The position numbers and the translations under genes are program-made. The notes beneath the pieces are model-generated. The model saw only the letters and a list, made by a program, of their open reading frames with translations. It was not told the origin of the DNA and did no database searches. A stretch of 64,000 nucleotides of DNA from Phycisphaerales bacterium (GTDB taxonomy: Bacteria > Planctomycetota > Phycisphaerae > Phycisphaerales > SM1A02), in assembly GCA_029268515.1 (NCBI GenBank), contig JAQWNP010000002.1, positions 1-64,000 on the forward strand. The letters are read 5' to 3'. Shown in pieces: positions 36,628 through 45,604 of this stretch (position 1 is the stretch's first letter; each line of letters starts with the position of its first letter).

Positions 36628-37992
36628 CTAGAGATGCGCCACTTCTCGCACGCGATCCACAAGCGCAGCGGCGGAGGCCTCATCGGAAGCCTCGATGATG
36701 ATGCGTGCGATGGGCTCGGTATTGCTTGGCCGGACATGGGCCCAGCCCTCAAGGAAGTCGATGCGGACACCATCACAGTCGTCGATACGGGCATCAGGAA
36801 ACCCGCTCCGCAGTCGCTCCAGTGCGGGCGCCAAAGTGTCACGGGATGCCAACGGCAACTTTTGTTTAACAATGACGTACTTCGGCAGATCTGCAACGAG
36901 TTCCGAGAGTGATTTATTCTCGCGGCGCATGAGATCCAGCACCAAGGCCATACCGGAGAGACTGTCTCGCACATAGGTGATATGCGGCAAAATAACTCCA
37001 CCATTACCCTCGCCGCCAATGGTTGCGTTGTGCTTACGCATCACCGCTGCCACATTGGCTTCACCAACAGCGCTGCGATAGACGCAGCCGCCAAACCTCG
37101 CTGCAAGATCATCGATCATGCGACTCGTTGAAAGGTTCGTCACAAGCGTCGCGGATGGATTCTCGAGCAGCACCCGCCAAGCAGCGAGTACAAGCGTGTA
37201 CTCCTCGCCGATGTATTGGCCTTGTTCGTCAATCAATGCGAGACGATCTGCGTCAGGGTCCTGCGCAAAACCGATGTCCGCGCCGGCGGCACGAACAGCC
37301 TCACAAAGTCCGGTGAGATTCTCAGCCGTTGGTTCCGGCGTGTGTTGAAAGTCACCGTCTGCCTGCTCGCCAAGATGTATCAGATCACAGCCCAGATGTC
37401 CCAATACGGCCGAACCACCTGCAACACCTGCGCCGTGTACCGAGTCGAGCACCACGCGAAAGCCCCGCTCACGCAGTGGCATGGGGTCAATCGAACCAAG
37501 CACTTTGGAAACATGGGTGTCGGTCGCCCTCGCGTCAATCTCAATATCGCCAGGAGTTTGAGCAGCCTCCACTTGATGATCGCTACGAAACACCTTGATA
37601 ACCTCCGCCGCAAGGTCGGGGGATGGCGCCGTGCCGAATTCATCAAGCAACTTGAGCCCGTTCCACTGAGCCGGGTTATGAGAGGCCGTAATGACGACAC
37701 CGCCTTGAGCTTGCCTTGCGCCAATCATCACGCCAACAGTGGGTGTCGCCACGACGCCAAGATCGATGACGTTGCATCCAGCACCAGTAAGACCAGCAGC
37801 AGCGGCAGTTGCAAATAACTCGCCCGAGGGTCGAGTGTCTCTGCCAAGACACACCGTCGGCCGAGAAGCTGAATCGGCGGCAAGCCGTGCACCCCAACAT
37901 GCAGCGAATCGCCTGACAACCTGTTCGGTCATGGTCTTGCCAACAATGCCACGTGCGCCCGACACACCGAGCATAAGAGGGGCATCACTCAT
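36628..37992 (-). CDS. glmM: Phosphoglucosamine mutase GlmM-type phosphohexomutase
   Basis: 454-aa alpha-D-phosphohexomutase. The phosphoserine is S104 in ITASHNPAQW, the Mg loop DPDADR has D245, D247 and D249, the sugar-binding loop is GEGNGG and the phosphate loop is RPSNTEP. GlmM converts GlcN-6-P to GlcN-1-P for UDP-GlcNAc; the HNPxxxNGLKLL and VSGARGIVG patterns fit GlmM, though a phosphomannomutase/phosphoglucomutase of the same superfamily cannot be fully excluded. Its start overlaps the upstream pterin synthase by ATGA. Last gene of the leftward pilT run. Confidence 0.88.
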   Translation of the reverse strand: MSDAPLMLGVSGARGIVGKTMTEQVVRRFAACWGARLAADSASRPTVCLGRDTRPSGELFATAAAAGLTGAGCNVIDLGVVATPTVGVMIGARQAQGGVVITASHNPAQWNGLKLLDEFGTAPSPDLAAEVIKVFRSDHQVEAAQTPGDIEIDARATDTHVSKVLGSIDPMPLRERGFRVVLDSVHGAGVAGGSAVLGHLGCDLIHLGEQADGDFQHTPEPTAENLTGLCEAVRAAGADIGFAQDPDADRLALIDEQGQYIGEEYTLVLAAWRVLLENPSATLVTNLSTSRMIDDLAARFGGCVYRSAVGEANVAAVMRKHNATIGGEGNGGVILPHITYVRDSLSGMALVLDLMRRENKSLSELVADLPKYVIVKQKLPLASRDTLAPALERLRSGFPDARIDDCDGVRIDFLEGWAHVRPSNTEPIARIIIEASDEASAAALVDRVREVAHL

Positions 37993-38372
37993 ATCGTCAA
38001 TTCCTGCGTCACGGCGGCCTCACAACCTGGAGCCTCGGTAATCGCCAACCGAAGTCGGCGAATACCCGGTGGAAGATCGCCAGCCACAGTGCTCGCGAGA
38101 TAGAGGGCGACATTTTCAGCGGTTGGATTGATGCCCGTCAGCACTGCTACATCATTGAGATTGGAATCTCGCAGCGGCGCGATCGCATTGTCCAGCAATC
38201 GCTCCAATAAATGGAAATCGCACAAAAGTCCATCGTCATCCAGTTGATCGCCCTCAACCGTCACCCGCACCCGCCAATCATGGCCGTGCAGGGCTTCTCG
38301 CTCGCCACCAAGAACGATGGCGTGCGCGGCAGAAAACGTGCGCTCGATCCGTAAGCTGAACATGCAGGGCAA
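37989..38372 (-). CDS. 6-pyruvoyl-tetrahydropterin synthase homologue, PTPS-III-like
   Basis: 127-aa T-fold protein of the PTPS/QueD family. The zinc histidines are H17 (FSAAHAI), H29 and H31 (LHGHDW). Where QueD has the catalytic Cys four residues before HGH, this protein has Arg25, and Glu26 makes an ExxHGH pattern (EALHGH). From memory that is the signature of PTPS-III, which makes 6-hydroxymethyl-dihydropterin for folate and bypasses FolB. The C-terminal Glu (ITEAPGCEA) is present. The stop overlaps glmM by 4 bp; 24 bp separate it from the upstream prepilin gene. Confidence 0.83.
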   Translation of the reverse strand: MPCMFSLRIERTFSAAHAIVLGGEREALHGHDWRVRVTVEGDQLDDDGLLCDFHLLERLLDNAIAPLRDSNLNDVAVLTGINPTAENVALYLASTVAGDLPPGIRRLRLAITEAPGCEAAVTQELTI

Positions 38373-38396
38373 GGTAACGGAAGCCTTGTACGCTGA

Positions 38397-38966
38397 CTAC
38401 TCGCTCCAAGCCACACGGCGAGGCATGGCCGAGCCGACAAATCGCATCTCTGGCACCTCCGTCAGATCGATGTCCGTACTCGTGACGCCCTCGCCATGGA
38501 CGACGAGGTCGATGGTGGCGTGGGTCAGCCAGCGGCCTTCTCGAAACCGCAGTCGGAATGGAGAAATTGCAACGCCAGCGCCATCGACCAATTGTGTGAC
38601 ATTCTCAAGCATCGGCCAACTGTCGCTGCCTTGTTCCCAGTACACGGTTTCGGTCAGATCGTCCCACCGAATAGTTGTCCAAGTACCGTCCGCCACTTGA
38701 ATCGACAACTCATCGGACTCAACAATGACATCAGCTGGCGATGCTGGGGTAGGACCAAAATCAACACCACCTCGAATCATCATCTGTACACGATCGATGA
38801 TCAAGCGGCCTGAGACATTGGTAGATACACGCTCTGCTGATCGACGATACGACTCGAAGCTTGCGCGCAGCGCAAACATGGTTGCGGTGAGCAGAATGAC
38901 AGAGATGGTCAATGCAACCAGCACTTCAACCAGTGAAAATGCTCTTCGGCGAGATTGCTTCACCAT
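38397..38966 (-). CDS. Type IV pilin/pseudopilin-like prepilin (copy 2)
   Basis: 189-aa prepilin. The start at 38966 leads straight to the basic leader and the cleavage site A|FSLVEVLVALTISVILL: Ala at -1 (usual Gly is replaced), Phe at +1 and Glu at +5. The rest is a mostly beta globular domain (VIVESDELSIQVADGTW, TIDLVVHGEGV), the layout of minor pseudopilins such as GspJ/PilW. It overlaps the end of the PilX-like gene by 7 bp. Probably a minor pilin of the pseudopilus assembled with the pilC/gspF and pilT products. Confidence 0.85.
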   Translation of the reverse strand: MVKQSRRRAFSLVEVLVALTISVILLTATMFALRASFESYRRSAERVSTNVSGRLIIDRVQMMIRGGVDFGPTPASPADVIVESDELSIQVADGTWTTIRWDDLTETVYWEQGSDSWPMLENVTQLVDGAGVAISPFRLRFREGRWLTHATIDLVVHGEGVTSTDIDLTEVPEMRFVGSAMPRRVAWSE

Positions 38967-41305
38967 GAGCCCCCTTCGTACCAGGTTGTCGACTGCGGAG
39001 TCGCCAAGAGAGGCCAAGGAATGCCGTCGGGCAGTTTCGCCTCGGGGTCATAACGAAGTGTGATTCGGCCGAATCCACCAAACCCAGGATCTTCTGTATC
39101 AACACCTTCTTGGTCGCCATCATCCTCACCGAAATATCCAAGTGTTGTGTTGAATGCGTCGGGCGTACCGCCGTAGAACAACGGCCCTTCAGTTTCGGTT
39201 GGACGGAAGGTCGTCATCAGTGTGCCATGTACATCAGCAGAACCACGAATGTCAATCAGGCCCGTCACAATGGTGCCCGTCAGTTTCACAGTTGTGCTCG
39301 TATCGCTTTCGAAGTTACCGACATCAACCGACCAGCCCGGCAATAGCATGCTTGTTCGAGCCATTTCTTGGCGATCAGACTCGGGCATGGCCAAGAGCAC
39401 CGCCTGCAAGGCCGTCGCGTCGGACTCGGCCAACAGATCAGCATCATTCGGGTCGATGTAGAAACGCGTGTTGCCGGTGAGTTGCACCTTGTTCCGCCAG
39501 TGCGTGTATTCCAGCGGTCGATCCCCACCGAGTGTGCCAAGGAATGTGCACCCATCGAAGCGAAGATTGTTCGAAACCGCGCTGGTATCGGTGTACTCAA
39601 TCGCTCCTGAAGTGGCCGTGATGTCAGGGAAGCGAAGTTGCGGCACACTGCCCGGGCCCATCTCGCGGGCACCAGCGTAATTCCAATTGATATCAGTACA
39701 GGCCTCGGTGGTTTCGATCCACGTTACACCCACGAACGAGCAGTCCACAAACAAAGCATTGGTGCCCATCGGAATGGCCATATCACCGAAGGTCATATTG
39801 CGGTACACAGGCCGGTCGAACAAGTCATAGGCGCCAGCCGAGCCCCAGGGCACCCCTTCAGGGCTCGTTGTCTCACCACTCCATCCGCCATTGGCTGTGA
39901 CCTGCGATGCGAAAGATGCACCAAGGCCTGCCTTTGTTTCATACCACGTCGTTGAGTTCAAGAACATGTCGCTGGTCAGAGAAAGGAGCCATGGGTCGCC
40001 AACGGAGAAACTGGCTGAGGCAGTCGAACCACTCGGCCGAACAACACCTTCGACTCGTGACTGCCAAGATGCTCCTCGGGCCGTCTCCCATGAAGCGGCA
40101 TCAACGGCGAAGTTCAAGTGACCGCGAACCTTGGCGTATCGGTCGCGTCCATCCAATATGCCATCGTTATAGCCAAGGGCCGTATCCATTGCGTTGATGA
40201 GGCCGTCGTCATTGCGGTCAGGAGCGGTCTCGTCGAGCAGCGCAGCAAGATCATCGTCCGCGTCAAACTCGTCGGCGAGCACACCCCATCCGGCAGCCTG
40301 AGCTGCAGATGGATCGAAGACGACCATGTCGTCATCGTCGGCATCAAAGACTCCGAGAAAGAGATCAAAGTCATCAACATATTGATCCGAATCGTGGTCT
40401 TGTAAGTCGGGGTTGCCCGAAAGCGCTATCCCCTCGGTGGCATGACCGGGCCGCAAGCGACCATCACCATCAACATCATCACTCGCCACCATGGCGTGCA
40501 ATGCATCAAGTAGTGGATCGAGTGTTACTGGGTCCAGATCGTAGAAATCGCTGCGTAGAACCAATGGGTCACCATTGTCCGGGGTCAACTCACCCGCTTC
40601 CGTTCCATAAAGCACGCCGATCGGACCCTCGACTAACACGTTCTTACCAATCATGATGCGGCTCTGCCCGAGTAGCGCATATTCGATTCGCTTCTCAAGC
40701 AGAAAGTCCATCTGCACGAGCCGCTGTATGTCGCCAACCATCCCACGGCTTGTGACCCGCACGCCACTGCCGTCTGCGAGCATTTCGTATCGAAGTTGGT
40801 ACCACGGCGGGTTGGATCCGTCATGCAGGGGAATGCCCTGCGACGTGACGATGTTGTTGGCCTCATCCAACACCGCGTCGACAGAGGCACCGGCCTCATC
40901 GAACACTACGTTGTGGTCATCATGCCATAGGTGCGCGTCATACACGGCATACATCAAGCCAGTTCCGCTGGTGACCAATGGCGTGTACCCGGAAGCCGGC
41001 TGCACATCAACAGTGCCGTCTGCGCCAACCCATGTACCAGTCCACAAGCGATCGCCAAAGCCGCCCTCTAAGTCGCCCGCCTCGACAATGAAACGGGAGC
41101 ACTCACGGCGTAGACGCCACATGGCAGCCTTGAGCCCGCTCTCCGCAGCGCTCAAACTTCTCGAGACATGAATGGCCGACTCAGCACTGCGCACATTGCC
41201 TTCAGACACGATCGCCATGACCGAGGTTAATGAGGCAACAATTGCCAAGAAGATCATGGCAAGGACGGAGGACACGCCTCGACGAAATGCATTGTTGCTA
41301 TTCAT
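38960..41305 (-). CDS. PilX-like large pilus-assembly protein with calcium-loop region
   Basis: 781 aa from the ATG that overlaps the previous prepilin stop (ATGA). The N-terminus GVSSVLAMIFLAIVASLTS with LSAAESGLKAAMWRLR is of PilX/GspK type (hydrophobic helix then a conserved Glu in AAESGL), but lacks a clean prepilin site. Far larger than PilX (about 170 aa) or GspK (about 320 aa). Residues about 255-355 hold several Asp-rich loops (DVDGDGRLRPGH, DADDDDMVVFD, DRNDDGLINAMD) like EF-hand or thrombospondin-3 repeats. The C-terminal part is beta-rich with Trp and Thr. Probably a big minor pilin at the tip, possibly a calcium-stabilised adhesin; the function is inferred from context. Confidence 0.7.
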   Translation of the reverse strand: MNSNNAFRRGVSSVLAMIFLAIVASLTSVMAIVSEGNVRSAESAIHVSRSLSAAESGLKAAMWRLRRECSRFIVEAGDLEGGFGDRLWTGTWVGADGTVDVQPASGYTPLVTSGTGLMYAVYDAHLWHDDHNVVFDEAGASVDAVLDEANNIVTSQGIPLHDGSNPPWYQLRYEMLADGSGVRVTSRGMVGDIQRLVQMDFLLEKRIEYALLGQSRIMIGKNVLVEGPIGVLYGTEAGELTPDNGDPLVLRSDFYDLDPVTLDPLLDALHAMVASDDVDGDGRLRPGHATEGIALSGNPDLQDHDSDQYVDDFDLFLGVFDADDDDMVVFDPSAAQAAGWGVLADEFDADDDLAALLDETAPDRNDDGLINAMDTALGYNDGILDGRDRYAKVRGHLNFAVDAASWETARGASWQSRVEGVVRPSGSTASASFSVGDPWLLSLTSDMFLNSTTWYETKAGLGASFASQVTANGGWSGETTSPEGVPWGSAGAYDLFDRPVYRNMTFGDMAIPMGTNALFVDCSFVGVTWIETTEACTDINWNYAGAREMGPGSVPQLRFPDITATSGAIEYTDTSAVSNNLRFDGCTFLGTLGGDRPLEYTHWRNKVQLTGNTRFYIDPNDADLLAESDATALQAVLLAMPESDRQEMARTSMLLPGWSVDVGNFESDTSTTVKLTGTIVTGLIDIRGSADVHGTLMTTFRPTETEGPLFYGGTPDAFNTTLGYFGEDDGDQEGVDTEDPGFGGFGRITLRYDPEAKLPDGIPWPLLATPQSTTWYEGGSW

Positions 41306-41838
41306 TGCATATGCACCCATGTCACAGTTGTCACCAAATCACCAGGATCAATTGCTGATTCCTGCCAATACACGTCGACGGTGACGCGTACAGCCTCGGC
41401 TGTGCCATCTGGCAGAACGATCGCTAAATTGGTTGGATCGACTGACTGCACCGCGACGACTTGCCTCCAACCGTCCATCGCCGGAATGACAGAACCCGAA
41501 GAATCAATCGGACCGTCTCCCCCGTATCCGGACACATCAAGACCATCAAAGTCGTCCATATCATCCCAGTCAAAGATCATTCCTTCTCCAACTTCAGTGC
41601 CCCATGTTGCTGTGCCCGTCACCGGGTCAGATACAGCAAGCACCATGCTTCGCTCACGAATCTCAGCACCAAGGCGGGCGGCCTGCGATGCTCGCTCGCC
41701 CCATTGATTCTGATGCACAAATGCCTCATGAGCGGCAACCATTGCCAGCATCGACGTCGCCACGATGATGATCGCAAGCCCCGTCTCCACCAACGTGAAG
41801 CCGCGACGCCCTGACGATCTGTACGAGCATTGATGCAT
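41302..41838 (-). CDS. Type IV pilin/pseudopilin-like prepilin (copy 1)
   Basis: 178 aa, with prepilin cleavage site RRG|FTLVETGLAIIIVATS: Gly at -1, Phe at +1 and Glu at +5, followed by the conserved hydrophobic helix. The C-terminal globular domain is short and Asp-rich (DWDDMDDFDGLDV, GDGPIDSSG), so perhaps calcium-binding. The layout resembles GspI/PilV minor pilins. Overlaps the pilC/gspF stop by one base and the PilX-like start by 4 bp. Confidence 0.88.
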   Translation of the reverse strand: MHQCSYRSSGRRGFTLVETGLAIIIVATSMLAMVAAHEAFVHQNQWGERASQAARLGAEIRERSMVLAVSDPVTGTATWGTEVGEGMIFDWDDMDDFDGLDVSGYGGDGPIDSSGSVIPAMDGWRQVVAVQSVDPTNLAIVLPDGTAEAVRVTVDVYWQESAIDPGDLVTTVTWVHMQ

Positions 41839-43064
41839 CAGCCAGACACCACTGAACTCATTTTGAAGATCGGCAGGATGATCGCCATTGCGATGAACCC
41901 AACCATGCCGCCCATGACCACAATCAGGACCGGCTCAATCATGCTGGTCATCGTCTTGATTGCATCGCGTAGAACGCGTTGGTAGAAGTCGGCAACCTCT
42001 TCAAGTACTTCACCAAGGCGGCCAGACTCTTCGCCTGCAGAAACCATCTGCACAACCGAACCTGGAAGTAGATTTGACTGTTCGAGTTCATCGTTAAGTT
42101 TTCGACCTTCTCGTACCGAAGATTGCACACGCCTCCACAGATCGCTATACAGGCGATTGCCGGAGATGTCTGCTGTCACGCCAACGGCATCAAGTACCGG
42201 CACACCAGCATTGAGCAGTTCTCCCATCGTTTGCAACGATCGGCTGACATAGAGCGCACGGAACATGCCACGAAAGAGCGGCACCGTCAGTTTGAGGCGA
42301 TCAAAGAAGAGTTGCCCGGGATTCGTACGCAGCAACAACAGAAATCCGATGATGACTGCCACTGCAGCGACGACCAGAAGTTGCCAATTCAAAACCATCC
42401 AAGCGGACAAGCTCAACAGTACTTTCGTCGGGCCAGGAAGAATCTCTTCTTTGCCCGCAAACACTCCTGCAAAGCGTGGCAACACGAAAGTCAGCAAAAA
42501 AACCGTCACGCCGATAGCCATCATGGCGATGATGCCTGGGTAGATACTCGCACCCACAACCATCTTGCGGGTTTCAAGTTGCTGCTGCATGAACAAAGCA
42601 ATTCGATCAAGCATCTTTGCGAAGGAGCCTGACATCTCGGATGCTTTGACCATATTGACGTACAAAGGATTGAATAGACGAGGGTGCCTTGCAATAGCCT
42701 CGGAGAATGATTTGCCGGACTCGACATCTGCCCGCACAGTCTGAATGATGCGACGGAACTTGGTGTTCTTCGTTTGTTCAGCAATTCCGTCCAACGCAAG
42801 ACGTAAGTTGATACCCGCTCGCACCATCACAGCAAGTTGCACCGTGAAATCGAGCACTTCCTTCTGAGAAGGCCCGGTGCCTGCATTTAATACTTCAACA
42901 ATCCGTTTCCATTCGATGCGGTGCTCTGTGATCGGGATCAACTTGAGCACATGATGCCCCTGCCGCCGAAGTGTCATCGCCGCAACGCCTGCCGTGTCCG
43001 CGCTCATGCGGCCCGATTCGGTGCTTCCCGATGATGTACGAACTTCCCACTGGTAATTGGGCAT
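41838..43064 (-). CDS. Type II secretion/type IV pilus inner-membrane platform protein (GspF/PilC)
   Basis: 408-aa platform protein that couples the cytoplasmic ATPase to pilin extrusion. Two repeated helical cytoplasmic domains are seen (about 65-185 and 270-380) with three membrane helices (about 170-190, 215-240, 380-400). Typical GspF motifs are FTVQLAVMVRAGINLRLAL, FSEAIARHPRLFNPLYVNMV and GVPVLDAV. The N-terminal 50 residues (YQWEVRTSSGSTESGRMSAD) are the usual GspF extension. It follows pilT by 6 bp and precedes the prepilin genes. Confidence 0.94.
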   Translation of the reverse strand: MPNYQWEVRTSSGSTESGRMSADTAGVAAMTLRRQGHHVLKLIPITEHRIEWKRIVEVLNAGTGPSQKEVLDFTVQLAVMVRAGINLRLALDGIAEQTKNTKFRRIIQTVRADVESGKSFSEAIARHPRLFNPLYVNMVKASEMSGSFAKMLDRIALFMQQQLETRKMVVGASIYPGIIAMMAIGVTVFLLTFVLPRFAGVFAGKEEILPGPTKVLLSLSAWMVLNWQLLVVAAVAVIIGFLLLLRTNPGQLFFDRLKLTVPLFRGMFRALYVSRSLQTMGELLNAGVPVLDAVGVTADISGNRLYSDLWRRVQSSVREGRKLNDELEQSNLLPGSVVQMVSAGEESGRLGEVLEEVADFYQRVLRDAIKTMTSMIEPVLIVVMGGMVGFIAMAIILPIFKMSSVVSG

Positions 43065-43070
43065 GCGTGA

Positions 43071-44126
43071 TCAGGCAGCGATTGCCTGCTCCATAGCATC
43101 TGGATACGTCGCTCGGGACACTGCGTCTTCTCGCGAGATAAATCCGTTGAAATACAACTCGGCGATCGAACCGTCGAGGGTGATCATGCCGAGTCCACGA
43201 CTCGTCTCGATGACATTTGGAATCTCGAACGTGCGGTTCTCTCGAATGAGATTGCGTACCGCAGACGTACACAGCAGAATCTCGACTGCTGGCACCATGC
43301 CATCGCAGTCACACCGAGGAAAGAGCGACTGCGACAGAACAGCCTGCAAGGTATCGCCGAGCATTGACCGAATTTGATTCTGTTGATTGGCCGGATACAT
43401 ATCGATAATTCGCTCGACCGTCTGAGCGGCGCTCACCGTATGAAGCGTTGAGAGCACAAGGTGGCCTGTCTCCGCAGCACTCATCGCAAGAGCTGTTGTT
43501 TCGAGATCACGCATTTCACCCACGAGGATGATGTCGGGGTCTTGCCGAAGTGCGTGCTTGAGACCTGAAGCAAAGTCAGGGAGATCCTCACCAAGCTCAC
43601 GCTGCTCGATGAGACACTGCCGAGATTCAAAGGTGTATTCAATGGGGTCTTCAAGCGTGATGATGTGCTTGCGCTCGCGGGCATTAATCGCCTGAATGAT
43701 CGAAGCCAGCGTGGTCGACTTTCCCGACCCAGTATCGCCGGTGACCAACACGAGGCCACGAGGGAGTAAAGCAAACTTCTGGACGACCTGCGGCAAGTTC
43801 AGTGACTCGAGCGGTGGCACCGTCTCCCGAATGGAACGCATGGCCATCGCCATCCCTGTCCGCTGATGATGGATATTTACGCGAAACCGGCCCAGACCCT
43901 CTACGGCGTAGGACAGATCGATGTCCTTCTGAACAGCAAACCGGTCTTGCTGGATGTCATTGGTGATGCCTCTGGCAAATGCTTCAACACATGCCGCGCT
44001 GAGCATCGGCAAGTCCATGCCCTGCATGACCGTGTCAACCCGCACCATCGGAATATGGCCCGCGACAAGGTGGATATCGCTGGCCCCAAGGGCATCGGCA
44101 GCGTGCAGAATCTCGTCAAGTTGCAT
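43071..44126 (-). CDS. pilT: Type IV pilus retraction ATPase PilT
   Basis: Hexameric ATPase that retracts pili (or drives twitching). From the ATG at 44126 the product has 351 aa. Walker A TGDTGSGKST is at 129-138, Asp box IITLEDPIEYTF, Walker B DPDIILVGEMRD and the PilT-type His box GHLVLSTLHT. The AIRAxxxL motif of classical PilT is not obvious (the C-terminus has ISREDAVSRATYPDAM), so a PilU-like or GspE-related variant is possible. It heads the leftward pilus run; no PilB extension ATPase is in the window. Confidence 0.9.
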   Translation of the reverse strand: MQLDEILHAADALGASDIHLVAGHIPMVRVDTVMQGMDLPMLSAACVEAFARGITNDIQQDRFAVQKDIDLSYAVEGLGRFRVNIHHQRTGMAMAMRSIRETVPPLESLNLPQVVQKFALLPRGLVLVTGDTGSGKSTTLASIIQAINARERKHIITLEDPIEYTFESRQCLIEQRELGEDLPDFASGLKHALRQDPDIILVGEMRDLETTALAMSAAETGHLVLSTLHTVSAAQTVERIIDMYPANQQNQIRSMLGDTLQAVLSQSLFPRCDCDGMVPAVEILLCTSAVRNLIRENRTFEIPNVIETSRGLGMITLDGSIAELYFNGFISREDAVSRATYPDAMEQAIAA

Positions 44127-44274
44127 GCAATGGCTCCAAGTCCAGAGGTGGACATATTCGGGATCGACTCGTTTGGATTGCCGCCTGAGTGGATTCGCCA
44201 CAAGTCAGTCCCAAAGAATGATGCAGTGCGGACTGGCCGATCTATGCGGGCAGAGGCACTTGATTCCCGTTTGG

Positions 44275-44280
44275 TATTGT
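44275..44280 (+). promoter_or_regulatory. Putative extended -10 for leaderless lipoprotein mRNA
   Basis: TATTGT, with TG one base before it (TGGTATTGT), ends 6 nt before the ATG at 44287. The transcript would begin at the start codon itself. No Shine-Dalgarno is present. Confidence 0.45.
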
Positions 44281-44286
44281 GCATTC

Positions 44287-44724
44287 ATGCACATACGCTC
44301 CCTTCTCCTGACAGCCGCCCTCATCCCAGCAGGGTGCGTCACGCCCCCATCTGTTCAAGTACTCGAACAGGCCACCATTACCCAACGAACGCCGGACGCG
44401 TCCGCGGGCACCGTCCCTGTGCGAATCACCAATCCGAACTCCGAACCGATCAAATTGCTGGAATACAAGTACACCGTGCATGCAACCGGCTATCTGCCCT
44501 GGACCGGTCGGCATGCGGGCGGAATTGTGTTGTCACCTGGATTTGAGCGGGTTTCGAACCTGCCAGTCGTGTTACCAGCTGGCGTCCCCCCTGGAACAAA
44601 CATTCACGTTGGTGGGTCGCTTCGCTACCTCGACACAACCACCATCTCGGAGACACTCGCCGACTGGGGCTACCGCCCTGCCGCATCGTTCTCTGGCAGC
44701 GCGGTCATCACGGCTGAGCAATAG
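44287..44724 (+). CDS. LEA14/WHy-domain lipoprotein
   Basis: 145-aa lipoprotein: signal LLLTAALIPAGC with the modified Cys at 17, followed by a single LEA type 14 (water-stress and hypersensitive response) beta-sandwich, recognised from VPVRITNPNSEPIKLLEYKY and VVLPAGVPPGTNIHVGGS. WHy domains act as small periplasmic or stress-associated modules; the ligand is unknown. Divergent from pilT (160 bp between starts) and convergent with lpxA (7 bp between stops), so it is transcribed alone, apparently from the TATTGT hexamer. Confidence 0.82.
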   Translation: MHIRSLLLTAALIPAGCVTPPSVQVLEQATITQRTPDASAGTVPVRITNPNSEPIKLLEYKYTVHATGYLPWTGRHAGGIVLSPGFERVSNLPVVLPAGVPPGTNIHVGGSLRYLDTTTISETLADWGYRPAASFSGSAVITAEQ

Positions 44725-44731
44725 TCCTGCT

Positions 44732-45586
44732 TCAGAGCTTTGTTGCAGCGACGGAGGGGGGCGTAGCCCACTTATTGTCGGGACGATGCGCCTCTCTTGC
44801 TCGTCCATGCACCCCTAACGCAGCCGCCTCAACGGCATGGCACAATTGTTCAATAGCACCATGGTCTGGGTACTTGTTTCGCAATTCAGGCAGTGCCTCG
44901 GCAACCGGCGTGGCATGCTTGAACAAGAGCCGGAAAGCTTCCTTCATTGCATCCACATCAGTTTGTGAGAAGTCACTCCGAAGCATGCCAATGGCGTTGA
45001 CCGCTCGGGCCTCTGCGGGATGGCCTTCGATGATCATGAATGGTGGAACGTCACGCGAGATTCTCGCAAGTCCCCCTACAAAGGACAGCTGGCCAATGGT
45101 TGCAAAGTGATGCACGCCCGCACCACCGCCAATGGATGCGCCATCCTCAACCTTGACGTGCCCAGCCAACATCACTTGGTTTGCAATAACAGTTCCATTG
45201 CCCACGATGCAATCGTGGGCAATGTGGCACCCAACCATAAGCAAATTGTCGGACCCGATGATGGTCTCACCACCACCACTTCCCGTTCCGCGATGAATCG
45301 TCACATGCTCACGAATATGATTGTTATTGCCGATTCGAAGCAACGTGGGTTCGCCTGCATACTTTCGATCCTGTGGATCTCCGCCCACAATGCAACCTGC
45401 ATGCAATTGGTTTCCAGTGCCCATACGTGTGCCACGAACGACGATGGCATGCTCATTGAGCACACACCGATCCCCGATCTCAACGTCTGGGCCGACTACG
45501 CAGTAGGCGCCAACAACTACATCGTCGGCGAGTTCAGCCGATGGGTCGATGATTGCAGTGGAGTGAATCTGTGCCATAGTGCTCAA
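44732..45586 (-). CDS. lpxA: UDP-N-acetylglucosamine acyltransferase LpxA
   Basis: First enzyme of lipid A synthesis, transferring a hydroxyacyl chain from ACP to UDP-GlcNAc. A left-handed beta-helix of hexapeptide repeats fills residues 8-190, with HIREHVTIHRGT at 90-101 and GCHIAHDCIVGN at 119-130, in which H124 corresponds to the catalytic His125 of E. coli LpxA. The C-terminal helical domain begins near 195 (EARAVNAIGMLR). 284 aa. An ATG at 45577 is an alternative start. Last gene of the leftward bamA-lpxA run; lpxB is not in the window. Confidence 0.96.
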   Translation of the reverse strand: MSTMAQIHSTAIIDPSAELADDVVVGAYCVVGPDVEIGDRCVLNEHAIVVRGTRMGTGNQLHAGCIVGGDPQDRKYAGEPTLLRIGNNNHIREHVTIHRGTGSGGGETIIGSDNLLMVGCHIAHDCIVGNGTVIANQVMLAGHVKVEDGASIGGGAGVHHFATIGQLSFVGGLARISRDVPPFMIIEGHPAEARAVNAIGMLRSDFSQTDVDAMKEAFRLLFKHATPVAEALPELRNKYPDHGAIEQLCHAVEAAALGVHGRAREAHRPDNKWATPPSVAATKL

Positions 45587-45604
45587 GCGATACTGCCGCG
45601 TTCC

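Noticed and set aside
37989-38372. Naming the pterin synthase queD
   Set aside because: The catalytic Cys of QueD is not at its position and no queuosine genes are adjacent.
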